Shown here piece by piece: positions 26,053 through 34,530 of a stretch of DNA of 64,000 nt (within the stretch, counting starts at the first letter, position 1; the number at the start of each line of letters is the position of its first letter). The position numbers were made by a program, and so were the translations under genes. Location of the stretch: positions 1 to 64,000 of the IMG/VR virus record IMGVR_UViG_3300046507_000371. One strand, written 5' to 3'. This DNA is from a virus. The notes below the pieces were generated by a model, which was not told the DNA's origin, made no database searches, and was given only the letters and a program-made list of their open reading frames with translations.

Positions 26053-26586
26053 ATGGCACGTACACAGCTTAATCTTGGAGCACAAGGCGCAGATGGATCT
26101 ATCTTAAGGACAGATCTAAATACTACTACAGCAGGAAGCGCACTTATAACTAAGGTGATTGCTGGTACTGGCGTTACGTTTAGTTCAACGGGAGCTGATG
26201 CCGGAACAGGAGATGTCACTATCAATGTTTCTGGTGGGGGAGGGAGCATACCTTTCGACGTTATTATGTTTGTGCAGGGGAGTATGGCTAATGCAGAAAC
26301 CTTAACTTCAATAAATATACGTCGTGCATTTTCTTTACCCTCAGGATTAACTGGAAGTAAAGTTGATTCAAAAGTTGCAGCAACTGCTTCCACAACTATA
26401 ACCTTTACTAAGAATGGAACTTCAATAGGAACTGCCGTATTCGCAGCAAGCGGAATAGTAGCAACCCTTACTTTTGCTTCCGGCGTAAACTTTGCAATAG
26501 ACGATATTTTCGAAATCGTAGGACCTGCAACTGCGGATGCTACTCTTGCAAACATTCGTTTTAATCTAGTAGGAACTCTATTATAA
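26053..26586 (+). CDS. fibre-type structural protein, 177 aa
   Basis: Starts at the base after the coiled-coil gene stop. The N-terminus contains T-G-V-T-F-S-S-T-G...T-I-N-V-S-G-G-G-G, common in collar and fibre attachment domains, and the rest is beta-rich Thr/Ala/Ser sequence. A virion surface protein is likely. The long open frame on the opposite strand is a compositional shadow. Confidence 0.7.
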   Translation: MARTQLNLGAQGADGSILRTDLNTTTAGSALITKVIAGTGVTFSSTGADAGTGDVTINVSGGGGSIPFDVIMFVQGSMANAETLTSINIRRAFSLPSGLTGSKVDSKVAATASTTITFTKNGTSIGTAVFAASGIVATLTFASGVNFAIDDIFEIVGPATADATLANIRFNLVGTLL

Positions 26587-27215
26587 TGGGTACTTTAAGC
26601 GGTTCAGTTACAACAGCTACGGGAACTGAAGTATACAATCTTACGACTCCCAATCAGACAGACTGGATAGAATTTCCACAATCAGCCACTGCACCTAATC
26701 GCAAAAGCGGCGCTGGTTCAACGATAAGTCTACCTACTATCCTAGGTACAAACGCTTCATTTGCTGGCTTCAACTTCGGCTTAGGATATACTTGGACAGG
26801 CGGAACTCCTTTAGCATCTGGAACCACTAGACGGGAAGGTGCTTATGTAGCTCCTGCTAGCAACTCTATCCCTGGTCAGGGGTTTAGTATTTCATTTCCT
26901 GCAGATACTACTCCCAGAACAGCGGTTATATATTGGGGAGTTTCAAGTGGCGCTTCGAGATTGGTAGCTACTCTTTCTGACGGGAGTGCTCCAGTGCTTA
27001 CTCAAAACCAAGCATTGACACAAAACACCGGATATTGGTTTTCTACCATTACATACAGTGCAAATTCTCCAAAGCAAACTCTTAAGCTTGATATAACTCT
27101 TACTCAAGCTGATTCTGGAGGCGGCGGAAACGTATGGATAGGCGCGGCAAAATACTTGAATGCAGCATATACCGGCCCTGCTAGAGCAAGAAGAACAGTA
27201 ATGACGAACCGCTAA
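26586..27215 (+). CDS. fibre-type structural protein, 209 aa
   Basis: Overlaps the upstream stop by one base (TAATG). Gly/Ser/Thr-rich beta sequence with T-Y-S-A-N-S and Y-T-G-P-A-R-A-R-R at the end. It is the last gene of a four-gene fibre cluster lying between RNAP beta and the beta-prime N-terminal half. Role in host recognition inferred. Confidence 0.68.
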   Translation: MGTLSGSVTTATGTEVYNLTTPNQTDWIEFPQSATAPNRKSGAGSTISLPTILGTNASFAGFNFGLGYTWTGGTPLASGTTRREGAYVAPASNSIPGQGFSISFPADTTPRTAVIYWGVSSGASRLVATLSDGSAPVLTQNQALTQNTGYWFSTITYSANSPKQTLKLDITLTQADSGGGGNVWIGAAKYLNAAYTGPARARRTVMTNR

Positions 27216-27233
27216 CATCTTAAAATTGGAATC

Positions 27234-28403
27234 ATGAGCAAACCAAACGACCCAGTAGATCCAGATACCCTAGCGGTTTCAGGCGATGCATTCCATCAGA
27301 TGCTATCAACCATCGATGTAGATGTGCAACTTAACGCACTCAAGGCTGAGATTAAGGAAACTAAATCTCCGTCTAAGAGAGATGCAATTATAAAGAAAAT
27401 CAAGTACTTAGCCGGGCTAAAAAAAGTCGATTTGAGACCAGAGACGGCATATGTGCTTCACAATATTCCAGTCACTCCTCCTCTTGTTCGACCTAGTATT
27501 CCTATGGGTGGAAACCGTATTGAGTTTGCTGACGTAAATACGCTTTATCGTGACCACATGACCATCAACAATTCGTTGAAGGACATTAAGGATGACCTGA
27601 CTCACGATCAACTAGTAAATGAACGTAAAGATGCGTATAACGGAGTCAAGGCTATTTTTGGTCTTGGCGATGCTGTTTCAGGAAGCGCTCGTGGTAAAGA
27701 GCTTAAAGGTTATATTCAACAAATTTCTGGAGACACTGGTCCGAAGGGCGGTTTCTTCCATAATAAGCTCCTAAAGAAGAAACAAGACTTCTCAGGTCGA
27801 GCAACGATTTATGCAGAGCCTAATCTTGGCTTTAATGAAGTAGCCGCACCAAAAGATATGCTGTGGACCATGTATGAGTTCCACATTATTCGTGACTTGG
27901 TTCGTAATGGTTATGATTGGATTGCTGCTAGAAAGGCTGTAGAGAAACGTGACGTTGCTGCAACTAATAGTTTCAATAAGATGATTAAGCAAGTTCCGGT
28001 AATTCTGAACCGTGCTCCTACTCTTATGAGAACAAACATTACAGCTCACTTTCCTGTGCCAATTGAAGGTAAGACGCTTGGTATTAACCCACTTCACCTT
28101 CCGATGTATGCAGGTGACTTCGACGGCGACGCTTTAACTTTGCACGTACCAATGACTCCTGAAGCAGTTGAAGAAGCTAAACAAAAGCTTCTGCCACAAC
28201 AACACATTTACGATTACCGTAAAGGTCAAGGCGCTTCAATGGTAGCTCCTGGTCACGAAGCAGTTATCGGTTCGATGGCAATTACGGAGCCAGATACAAG
28301 TCAAGAGCATCGTGAATTCGCAACGGAGGCAGAGGCTCTAGAAGCTCTGAAGCGTGGCGAGATAAACGAAAACACCCCGCTTAAAATCACAAGTCACGGT
28401 TAA
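27234..28403 (+). CDS. rpoC: RNA polymerase beta-prime, N-terminal part
   Basis: The 389-aa product carries the beta-prime active site: L-N-R-A-P-T-L near residue 260 and G-D-F-D-G-D near 294, whose three Asp hold the catalytic Mg. A G-K-G-G-F-F-H-N-K-L-L-x-K-K-x-D-F-S-G-R-A block near 180 matches bacterial beta-prime. The usual N-terminal zinc ribbon and most of the clamp are missing. The protein ends soon after the active site; the remainder of beta-prime is encoded 7.8 kb away at 36187. Only a weak box B (CTTAAAATT at 27216) precedes it. Confidence 0.92.
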   Translation: MSKPNDPVDPDTLAVSGDAFHQMLSTIDVDVQLNALKAEIKETKSPSKRDAIIKKIKYLAGLKKVDLRPETAYVLHNIPVTPPLVRPSIPMGGNRIEFADVNTLYRDHMTINNSLKDIKDDLTHDQLVNERKDAYNGVKAIFGLGDAVSGSARGKELKGYIQQISGDTGPKGGFFHNKLLKKKQDFSGRATIYAEPNLGFNEVAAPKDMLWTMYEFHIIRDLVRNGYDWIAARKAVEKRDVAATNSFNKMIKQVPVILNRAPTLMRTNITAHFPVPIEGKTLGINPLHLPMYAGDFDGDALTLHVPMTPEAVEEAKQKLLPQQHIYDYRKGQGASMVAPGHEAVIGSMAITEPDTSQEHREFATEAEALEALKRGEINENTPLKITSHG

Positions 28404-28405
28404 GC

Positions 28406-28450
28406 AAAAAAAGAGGAGAGACACCCGCAGGGTTGTCTGGTGTTCTCCTC
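28406..28450 (-). terminator. rho-independent terminator
   Basis: Minus strand: GAGGAGA-ACACC stem pairing with GGTGT-CTCTCCTC, then seven T. It ends the transcript of the gene at 28505. Confidence 0.8.
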
Positions 28451-28504
28451 AACCTCCCAACCACGCTCGCTGGGGGCAAGCGCAGTTAGTCCTTACGCTG
28501 TGCC

Positions 28505-29152
28505 TTATCCTTCGATGAGCGTCTTCATTTCTTTGAACAGTTTCATGAACTGCTCAGGTGTCAGTACAATTCCCTTCTCATCGATGTCGATGAAGATCCC
28601 GGTGATCAGACGCTTCTCTTCTACCTTCGGGGCTTCGATCTTGACCGGAGCCTGATTCTGCTGGGTAGCGTCGAGAATGGTTTTTGCAATCTCTCCGAAC
28701 TGCGGATGATCTGCATCAACCGTTGCAATGCCTTGTACGATATGAAGCTCCGGGGTCCGCTTCGTTGGCTGGTGCTCATCGATCTTGGGGAGTGAAGGGG
28801 AATTTTCCGTGACGGGCACGGGCTTGATTTTCTTCATGATCGCCTTAGGCTTGTAAAGCTTGCCAGTCACACGCCAGCGAAACTTCAGACGATCTTCCGG
28901 ATCCTGCATTGCACCCTTGATGTTCGAGTACGCAATGTAGCCGCCCTTGAAAAGGTCGTTGATTGCTTGGTGCAAGTTGTTTACGGAGTTACCGAGACCC
29001 TGTAATACTTTGCGGATCTCTGACTGCTTGAGATTCGGCTCGGCGTCGATGACCAAATAAACAGCATGGGAAAAGTTCTTCGGTTGAACGAGCCACCCTT
29101 GACCGTCATAGCTTGCTGTAGACGGTCTCGGGGCTGCAAAAAGCTGATTCAT
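28505..29152 (-). CDS. winged-helix-like DNA-binding protein, 215 aa
   Basis: Residues about 28-80 (N-L-K-Q-S-E-I-R-K-V-L...L-H-Q-A-I-N-D-L-F-K-G-G-Y-I) look like a winged helix-turn-helix followed by a linker rich in Pro, Lys and Glu and a small acidic C-terminal domain. Codon use is GC-rich. A box A promoter is at 29214-29223 and a terminator follows, so it is a single-gene unit. A regulator or replication role is possible; not established. Confidence 0.65.
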   Translation of the reverse strand: MNQLFAAPRPSTASYDGQGWLVQPKNFSHAVYLVIDAEPNLKQSEIRKVLQGLGNSVNNLHQAINDLFKGGYIAYSNIKGAMQDPEDRLKFRWRVTGKLYKPKAIMKKIKPVPVTENSPSLPKIDEHQPTKRTPELHIVQGIATVDADHPQFGEIAKTILDATQQNQAPVKIEAPKVEEKRLITGIFIDIDEKGIVLTPEQFMKLFKEMKTLIEG

Positions 29153-29213
29153 GGTACTGGTCCTTACGAAGTAGAATTGTTTTTAGTAGGGAATGATATT
29201 CCTCTACATAACT

Positions 29214-29223
29214 CTTATACCAA
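29214..29223 (-). promoter_or_regulatory. box A promoter (TTGGTATAAG)
   Basis: Exact box 62 bases before the start at 29152 and just after the ligase stop codon. Confidence 0.68.
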
Positions 29224-29244
29224 TTCGAAGGACCATTGTGGATT

Positions 29245-30606
29245 TTAGAGATTTACACGGTCTAGTTCGCCGTCAGCGAAACCATTGTAAACTGGGAATC
29301 TGATTTGACCGCCTGGAACGCTAGGAGGATATGCCTTAACTTGGATAAGCTTCTCATTGAACAGATCAGGAGTCTTCCAAGCATTGATACGAGTATCTCT
29401 ATCAAAGCCTGTTCCAACCTTACCAACCATTCTTCCTGAAGCATCCGCAAGAATCAACGCACCCATGCTGTCTTTGGGATTGCCTTTGATGTCGATTTCT
29501 TGTTGTTGACCAATTACCTTCAAGTTGTACGTTACGTAGTTCTTGACTTTGTATCGTACTGATTCTGTCTCTGGCTTAGCATAGTCTGCAACGATTAAGC
29601 CTTCTCCCTTTTGCTCTTTAATCCTGTCTAGATACTTGTTGATGTTCTCAACGCCGTGTTCTAGATGAGGAGAGAACAGAAGATCTGGCTCACCATAAGC
29701 TTGTTCGAATTTCTGAATGTATTCGACTTTATCTTTATACGTTGGCAGGTCTGGATTCTTAACATCGATAAGCACTGCACGAACTGGACCTTTTTCCGCC
29801 TGAGTTGCAATTGAACGTGGAGGAAGAGAATTCAGAATACCGGAAACAGTAGGGTGAGACTCCGTTTCAGACTTTGCAAGACCTGTATGTACAAGCTCTA
29901 CCGCAAATTGGTTTCCAGCAAATTCTGGCATCGGTTTAGCTAGGTGAGGAAGCTGTGCTGAACGCTCAGGAAATCCACCTTTTACGCTAGGTCTGCGGGA
30001 ATGATAAGTTAGAGAACCATCAGGCTGTACGGTAAGTACGAAGTGAGCACCATCCCACTTCTTTGAAGCTACAGGATGCTCAAGCTGAGTCCAATCTCCC
30101 TCTACGTATTTGTGACGAACGTAGGTATCGATTGAAGCTTGTTTTTGAATATGTTCGAGATATGGATTAATGCCTTCCACGAATAACTGGCTCCCAAGAG
30201 GACCGATCCCGCGAAATGATTGAATCTCTGCCCTGATTTCTTCAGGAGTCCGCTTGTCGATCAGATTACTAATTGTACCATATTTCTCTTTCAAATGTCT
30301 TGCTTGGGCAAGCATCGTCGTGGCAGTAGATTCGTCAAAACGACCGTAATGGCCTTGTACGAGATTATCACGAAGAGTTTCCCATCCAGCAGACTCCACG
30401 GCTTCAGGTGAGTGAAAACCCTGTGAAGCCATGTGTTTCGCAGCCATACCTGCTACTGAGCGCTGGATAGGTCTAGAAAAAAGAGTGACAGCCGTCATCC
30501 ACTTGTACAGTTCTTTCTCGTCGCCTTTAGACAAGTCAAAGCCAAGACTCTCTGGGCTAGCAGGTTCTTTAAGGTCTGTCGCTACTTTTTCTAGGTATTT
30601 ATTCAT
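29245..30606 (-). CDS. tagged HhH-domain/ATP-dependent DNA ligase fusion
   Basis: The 453-aa product begins with the tag M-N-K-Y-L-E-K-V-A. Residues 30-165 resemble an HhH-GPD (endonuclease III-like) domain with F-R-G-I-G-P-L-G at 131-138. An I-D-T-Y-V near 159-163 may hold the glycosylase Asp. Residues 178-453 are an ATP-dependent ligase: K-W-D-G (nucleotidyl Lys183), E237, E-G-L-I-V at 335-339, Y-K-V-K at 352-355, then an OB-fold (G-K-V-G-T-G-F). An I-Q-K-Q-A-S site at 153-158 resembles the K-x-A sites of the head proteins. Base excision plus sealing in one chain is inferred; a structural HhH role without glycosylase activity is the alternative. It overlaps the next gene by 4 bases. Confidence 0.85.
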   Translation of the reverse strand: MNKYLEKVATDLKEPASPESLGFDLSKGDEKELYKWMTAVTLFSRPIQRSVAGMAAKHMASQGFHSPEAVESAGWETLRDNLVQGHYGRFDESTATTMLAQARHLKEKYGTISNLIDKRTPEEIRAEIQSFRGIGPLGSQLFVEGINPYLEHIQKQASIDTYVRHKYVEGDWTQLEHPVASKKWDGAHFVLTVQPDGSLTYHSRRPSVKGGFPERSAQLPHLAKPMPEFAGNQFAVELVHTGLAKSETESHPTVSGILNSLPPRSIATQAEKGPVRAVLIDVKNPDLPTYKDKVEYIQKFEQAYGEPDLLFSPHLEHGVENINKYLDRIKEQKGEGLIVADYAKPETESVRYKVKNYVTYNLKVIGQQQEIDIKGNPKDSMGALILADASGRMVGKVGTGFDRDTRINAWKTPDLFNEKLIQVKAYPPSVPGGQIRFPVYNGFADGELDRVNL

Positions 30607-30989
30607 GTTTTACGACTTGCGTTAAGGTGACGCCACATTGTGTTATCTACTTTAACTTCCTCAGATTTTTGTTTATTGCCACCATGAGCGAGAAACGGGG
30701 CTAGAGCTAAACCTAAAGCTCCGCCTACAGCAGCTGTTCCAGCTGTAACTTTAGCAGTTCTTGCGGGATTTTTAAACCATTGTTTTCCTGCTGCTGTAGC
30801 TGCCGTAACTGCTCCAGTTGCTGCAAACCCTGCCGGAATAACAGCTAAGGCTTTAAGGTGATGATGATGGTCATTCTCTTTTGCAAACTGTTTCCTTACT
30901 TCTGGATCAGGCACATGGAAACGCCCATTATCATAGTGAATACCCTTAACGTATTCAAAAGCTATTTTTTCTAGATATTTGTTAGTCAT
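30603..30989 (-). CDS. tagged small membrane protein, 128 aa
   Basis: Begins M-T-N-K-Y-L-E-K-I-A, the shared tag. A polar His-rich segment (D-H-H-H-H) near residue 40 is followed by two Ala/Gly-rich hydrophobic helices at about 46-66 and 80-101. Its gene overlaps the ligase and helicase-fusion genes by 4 and 8 bases, so the three are translated together. A membrane-associated or DNA-ejection role in the packaged set is inferred. Confidence 0.75.
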   Translation of the reverse strand: MTNKYLEKIAFEYVKGIHYDNGRFHVPDPEVRKQFAKENDHHHHLKALAVIPAGFAATGAVTAATAAGKQWFKNPARTAKVTAGTAAVGGALGLALAPFLAHGGNKQKSEEVKVDNTMWRHLNASRKT

Positions 30990-32913
30990 TTTTCATCAAA
31001 CCTTTTACTTCATCAAACAACTCTTCCTTCGTATCTGAGTTTTCTGACAGATACTTGTCAATCGAGTACGGCGTCTTGCCCCATAGTGGCTTAGGGTGTA
31101 CGCTGTGGAAATGCTCAACTAATACTTTACGTTCTTCTTCTGGCAAGTGTGCATGTGAACCAAATCTAACTGCACGGCCTACTACTTGGTTAATCTTACT
31201 TGGGTTAAAGTGTGGCTCAAGTACCTGTACACGCTTCGTTCCCTTTGAATCCAGTCCTTCTGAACCTGAAGATGAGATCAACAGAATTTTCTTCCTACCA
31301 GAGTTGTAGTCCTTGACTAACTGGTCCTTCTCTGCTCTTGACAGTGAACCGTCATAGACAGCGTGGTCAATCTTCATTTCTTGAAGTTTTTTGGAGTAGT
31401 CTCTTAGTCCAGCATCAAGATAATTTGAATACACAAGGGCTTTGAAGTTCTTATCCTCCGACATACCCTTTTGGAGGCTCTCTACGGCTTTGAGAATCTT
31501 AGGTGAGTACTCAGCCTTACCGTCGCTTGTCAAATGCCTGTAGCCGTTAGAAACCTGCCTTACGCCTGTTGAGAAAGCATTGAGGTTAGCCTTTTCTTTC
31601 TTGTCCAGTGGTAGATTGTGACGGATCTTCATTCTCAGCAAGAACGGAATCTTACCTTCAGCGAACTTGTAATACTTCTGCTGCTCTTTGGACATCGGTA
31701 CTTCAACGATAGTCTCTGTCTTCTTCGGGAAATGCTTTGCTGCTTCCGGATCATCTTTGCTATCGTAGAAGCTTACGTACTGATTGAGAATTTCTTTAAG
31801 CTCTTTTCTACGGTCAAGTCTACGCACTGCTTCAGGCTTGGCTCCTAGAAGTCTATCTTTGAAGCCCGGCTTAATAATTTCTTCCTTCGTGTAACGATCA
31901 TCCATTTTCTTTGATTCTTCAGGAAGAACGTTATCATTGGCCGCAATGTTTACAAGAGCGGATATATCAGAGAGTTTATTGTAATTGCCAGTAGCAGTAG
32001 CAAGTAAACGACGATCAGCACCGCTGATAATATCTCGGAGTTCTCTAGTACGTTTAGTGTTCGTATTACGGAGCCTGTGAGCTTCGTCTGCAACTGCGAT
32101 AGAGTAATCATTTTTACGTAATTTGTGAGCATCAATAACAGCTTTCTCATAGGACATTACATCCAGTCGATCTCTGTCCAGTTTGATATTGTGTTTCTTG
32201 AGTTCCTTATCAACGTTCGTGACGAGACTGGCAGGAGCAATGACCAACGCCCGCTTCTTCGGGTACTTCTCTTGATAGCGACGTACTGCCTCAAGGAACG
32301 TCTTAGTCTTGCCGCTACCAAGGCTGTGATGAAGGACGACGCCGTGTTCTTTATCCAAATGATCAAGGGCATCAGTTTGGTGGGGACGTAGATCATCTTT
32401 CTGTTCCTTCTTCTTGGCAATTTTTTCTAGGTATACGTTACCACCAGCATAGTCGTCAAGCGCCCAAGCTCGTTTCTCAATAGAAGATTTGCGAGTTAAA
32501 TATGGGCTCGTACTCTTACCCATACCAGTAATGTTTCTGAGAATCCAAGATTTTTCGTTTTCTTTAGTCGGTGATTTCTTCAGCAAAAACTTCTCACCAT
32601 CTTTGGTGAAGATTACAAGCATAGTCTCTGTACTATGTGGAGCTACAACAGCTTTACGAACCCAATCTAAATACGTAGTTCCAGCACCGTATTGGCCTTT
32701 AGGGATTACTACCTTCTTGCTCAATGCGTAAGCACGATCATGTACAGGCTGTTCAAAGACGCCAATGATTTCGCCTGGCTTCGGCATATCTTTAAGCGTT
32801 GCAAAAGAATACGCCTTGTCCTTGTGGACAAGCCTGAGGTCATAATGAAGGCCCATGACATCAGCTTCGTGTCGTTGCCGGGTAAATAGAAATTCGTCGT
32901 TTGGTTGTAACAT
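30982..32913 (-). CDS. 3'-phosphoesterase/SF2 helicase fusion with internal tag
   Basis: The 643-aa product joins two DNA-repair modules. Residues 8-125 match the LigD-type 3'-phosphoesterase domain: R-H-E-A-D-V-M-G-L-H-Y-D-L-R-L (His15, His23, Asp25, Arg27), P-V-H-D near 58 and I-P-K-G-Q-Y-G-A-G at 70-78. This domain trims 3'-phosphate or ribonucleotide ends. Residues 175-643 are a superfamily 2 helicase with H-S-L-G-S-G-K-T at 196-203, DEAH at 276-279 and G-R-A-V-R-F-G motif VI. Between them, V-Y-L-E-K-I-A-K at 160-167 is an internal copy of the tag, possibly a cleavage site. No Ku gene is visible. Confidence 0.85.
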   Translation of the reverse strand: MLQPNDEFLFTRQRHEADVMGLHYDLRLVHKDKAYSFATLKDMPKPGEIIGVFEQPVHDRAYALSKKVVIPKGQYGAGTTYLDWVRKAVVAPHSTETMLVIFTKDGEKFLLKKSPTKENEKSWILRNITGMGKSTSPYLTRKSSIEKRAWALDDYAGGNVYLEKIAKKKEQKDDLRPHQTDALDHLDKEHGVVLHHSLGSGKTKTFLEAVRRYQEKYPKKRALVIAPASLVTNVDKELKKHNIKLDRDRLDVMSYEKAVIDAHKLRKNDYSIAVADEAHRLRNTNTKRTRELRDIISGADRRLLATATGNYNKLSDISALVNIAANDNVLPEESKKMDDRYTKEEIIKPGFKDRLLGAKPEAVRRLDRRKELKEILNQYVSFYDSKDDPEAAKHFPKKTETIVEVPMSKEQQKYYKFAEGKIPFLLRMKIRHNLPLDKKEKANLNAFSTGVRQVSNGYRHLTSDGKAEYSPKILKAVESLQKGMSEDKNFKALVYSNYLDAGLRDYSKKLQEMKIDHAVYDGSLSRAEKDQLVKDYNSGRKKILLISSSGSEGLDSKGTKRVQVLEPHFNPSKINQVVGRAVRFGSHAHLPEEERKVLVEHFHSVHPKPLWGKTPYSIDKYLSENSDTKEELFDEVKGLMKND

Positions 32914-32942
32914 TCTTGTTAGACGCCCTTTGAAAGGCTAAA

Positions 32943-32982
32943 AAAAGCCCAGACACATTATAACATGTCTAAGCTATTTTAA
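32943..32982 (-). promoter_or_regulatory. hairpin with T run overlapping a box B-like sequence upstream of the repair cassette
   Basis: Minus strand: TTTTAAAATA at the upstream edge, then AGCTTAGACA tgttataatg TGTCTGGGCT (10-bp stem with two G-U pairs) and six or more T. It can be the terminator of the gene ending at 32986, or an attenuator in the leader of the helicase gene starting at 32913. No other promoter-like box is seen in the 30 bases before that start. Confidence 0.55.
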
Positions 32983-32985
32983 AAC

Positions 32986-34113
32986 TTAAGCTGTAAGTCT
33001 CTGGTGAGTTTCAGCGATTCGAGCCTTGATAGTCTCTACTGATGAGCTAAGAAGGAAGAACTCTAAATCTTGCTTAGCGTAAATCTCTTGTTCGAACGCT
33101 GGTTTGAATGTCTTGAACATTACGTCTTCAGGAGTCCAGCCAGTTACTTCTTGGATGATGCTGTCGTTGTACTTTTCATTGATCAGCTTATACTTAGAAG
33201 CGCCTTCTATCGCAACGTTGTAATCTTTGTATGTAGCACGGTTCCAACCCTCCCAATTTTTAAGCATGTGCTTTCTGGCAGTTTCTGGAAGTACTTTAGG
33301 ATTGTGGAGTGTATTCCAGTCAGAAACCTGAAGATATGCAACTGCTTGTCTAAAAAGATCACAACCGAAGTAATCGCCTGGGCCTACGTACCGTTTATTT
33401 TCATCGAGAAAGAAATTGTTGAAGCTAATGTACTTGCCAGTCAGAAGCCAGCTTGTAATTTCTCCAGCATCTCGATATCGTGAATATAGCATATCCGAAA
33501 ATGCTCTTCCACTCATCCCGAGTGCCTTAAAAACAAGATCAGCACTATGCGCTACATTGAAGCTTACCGGACCTCGTCCTGGGATGTTTTCTTCATATTC
33601 CAGATACAGAGACTCGCTTCCAATCTTGAACCCAGAACTCTTTAGTACAATATTGATTAAATCGTAAAGACCATCGTAACCGAAAAGAATGCTCTGAAGA
33701 TTAATATCTACGCTGATGTGTCCTCGTGCCGTATCCTTCGCATCTCCGAAGTGATACAATTTGATTTCAATACCTTCATTCATAAATGAAGTGCATTTAT
33801 CAGTACGTCGCACTTGTTCAGGAGTTGAACTCAGGCCGAGCCTTGTTATAATTGCGGTAATAACACGTTCGTTAGATGCCCGTCTATAACTGTAACCATC
33901 TAAAGTATAGGAAAGAGGCTGAGTTGAAACTTCTGATCTGGTGGGAACGTAAAACTCTTTTAGTTCACGCAAATTTATACCGATACCAATTTCTGAACCA
34001 GCGTCTCTTACTACTTGATTTACATGGCGACGTATGAGACTCCGCTGATCATTGGTTTTAGGGCGTGGGGTCCAGTAGTCAGCTGGAGTTGCAGTTTGTG
34101 AAATATTAACCAT
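32986..34113 (-). CDS. hypothetical protein, 375 aa
   Basis: A complete soluble protein. A central segment (Y-H-F-G-D-A-K-D-T-A-R-G-H-I-S-V-D-I-N near residues 120-138) looks like an enzyme core, but I cannot assign a family; a nucleotidyltransferase-like fold is only a guess. The start codon at 34113 abuts the divergent ATG at 34114 (CATATG). Confidence 0.7.
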   Translation of the reverse strand: MVNISQTATPADYWTPRPKTNDQRSLIRRHVNQVVRDAGSEIGIGINLRELKEFYVPTRSEVSTQPLSYTLDGYSYRRASNERVITAIITRLGLSSTPEQVRRTDKCTSFMNEGIEIKLYHFGDAKDTARGHISVDINLQSILFGYDGLYDLINIVLKSSGFKIGSESLYLEYEENIPGRGPVSFNVAHSADLVFKALGMSGRAFSDMLYSRYRDAGEITSWLLTGKYISFNNFFLDENKRYVGPGDYFGCDLFRQAVAYLQVSDWNTLHNPKVLPETARKHMLKNWEGWNRATYKDYNVAIEGASKYKLINEKYNDSIIQEVTGWTPEDVMFKTFKPAFEQEIYAKQDLEFFLLSSSVETIKARIAETHQRLTA

Positions 34114-34530
34114 ATGACATTACTCATTAAAGACAATGAATTCTTAAAAGACTGGGCAAAGCTAGCCGGTGTCTCAATCGAATTCAAAGATGCAACGATG
34201 CTTCCGGGAACAGCATGGATAGCTGGACTCCCAATCGACATTGCTATTTATAAAGGCTACCTTGTTTTAAACGCTGTTGGTGAGTTCGGCGGAACAGCAA
34301 AGACACTTGCGAAGAGTAAAAATAAAGGTAGAGGTACTTTCAAAAACTTATACCAACACCTCCCAGATTTACTGAAAAAGTACGGGCTGGGGGATCGTAT
34401 CTATCTGACCCCGCTCAGCCCCGTTTGGGAAAAGAACTACAAACTAGTTGAAGCTACAGAGCCGCTGAAAGGGCACTGGTATTTCTTGCAAGTTGAGCAA
34501 CCGGATCAAAGCCAAGAGTGCCAGCCTTAG
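34114..34530 (+). CDS. hypothetical protein, 138 aa
   Basis: The only plus-strand gene in a minus-strand island. Its ATG abuts the start of the opposite gene, and its 3' end overlaps the convergent gene by 77 bases. Composition and codon use look coding (P-G-T-A-W-I-A-G-L-P-I-D, then a Lys-rich middle). No known domain. A box A-like sequence read on the other strand lies within it at 34347. Confidence 0.55.
   Translation: MTLLIKDNEFLKDWAKLAGVSIEFKDATMLPGTAWIAGLPIDIAIYKGYLVLNAVGEFGGTAKTLAKSKNKGRGTFKNLYQHLPDLLKKYGLGDRIYLTPLSPVWEKNYKLVEATEPLKGHWYFLQVEQPDQSQECQP

Noticed and set aside
26025-26555. Minus-strand open frame of 176 codons
   Set aside because: Antisense to the fibre gene at 26053; Val/Pro-rich shadow of Thr/Gly codons with no start signals.
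34347-34356. Box A sequence on the minus strand
   Set aside because: It lies inside a plus-strand gene, 230 bases before the next minus-strand start. It is kept only as a possible promoter in the findings, not annotated.
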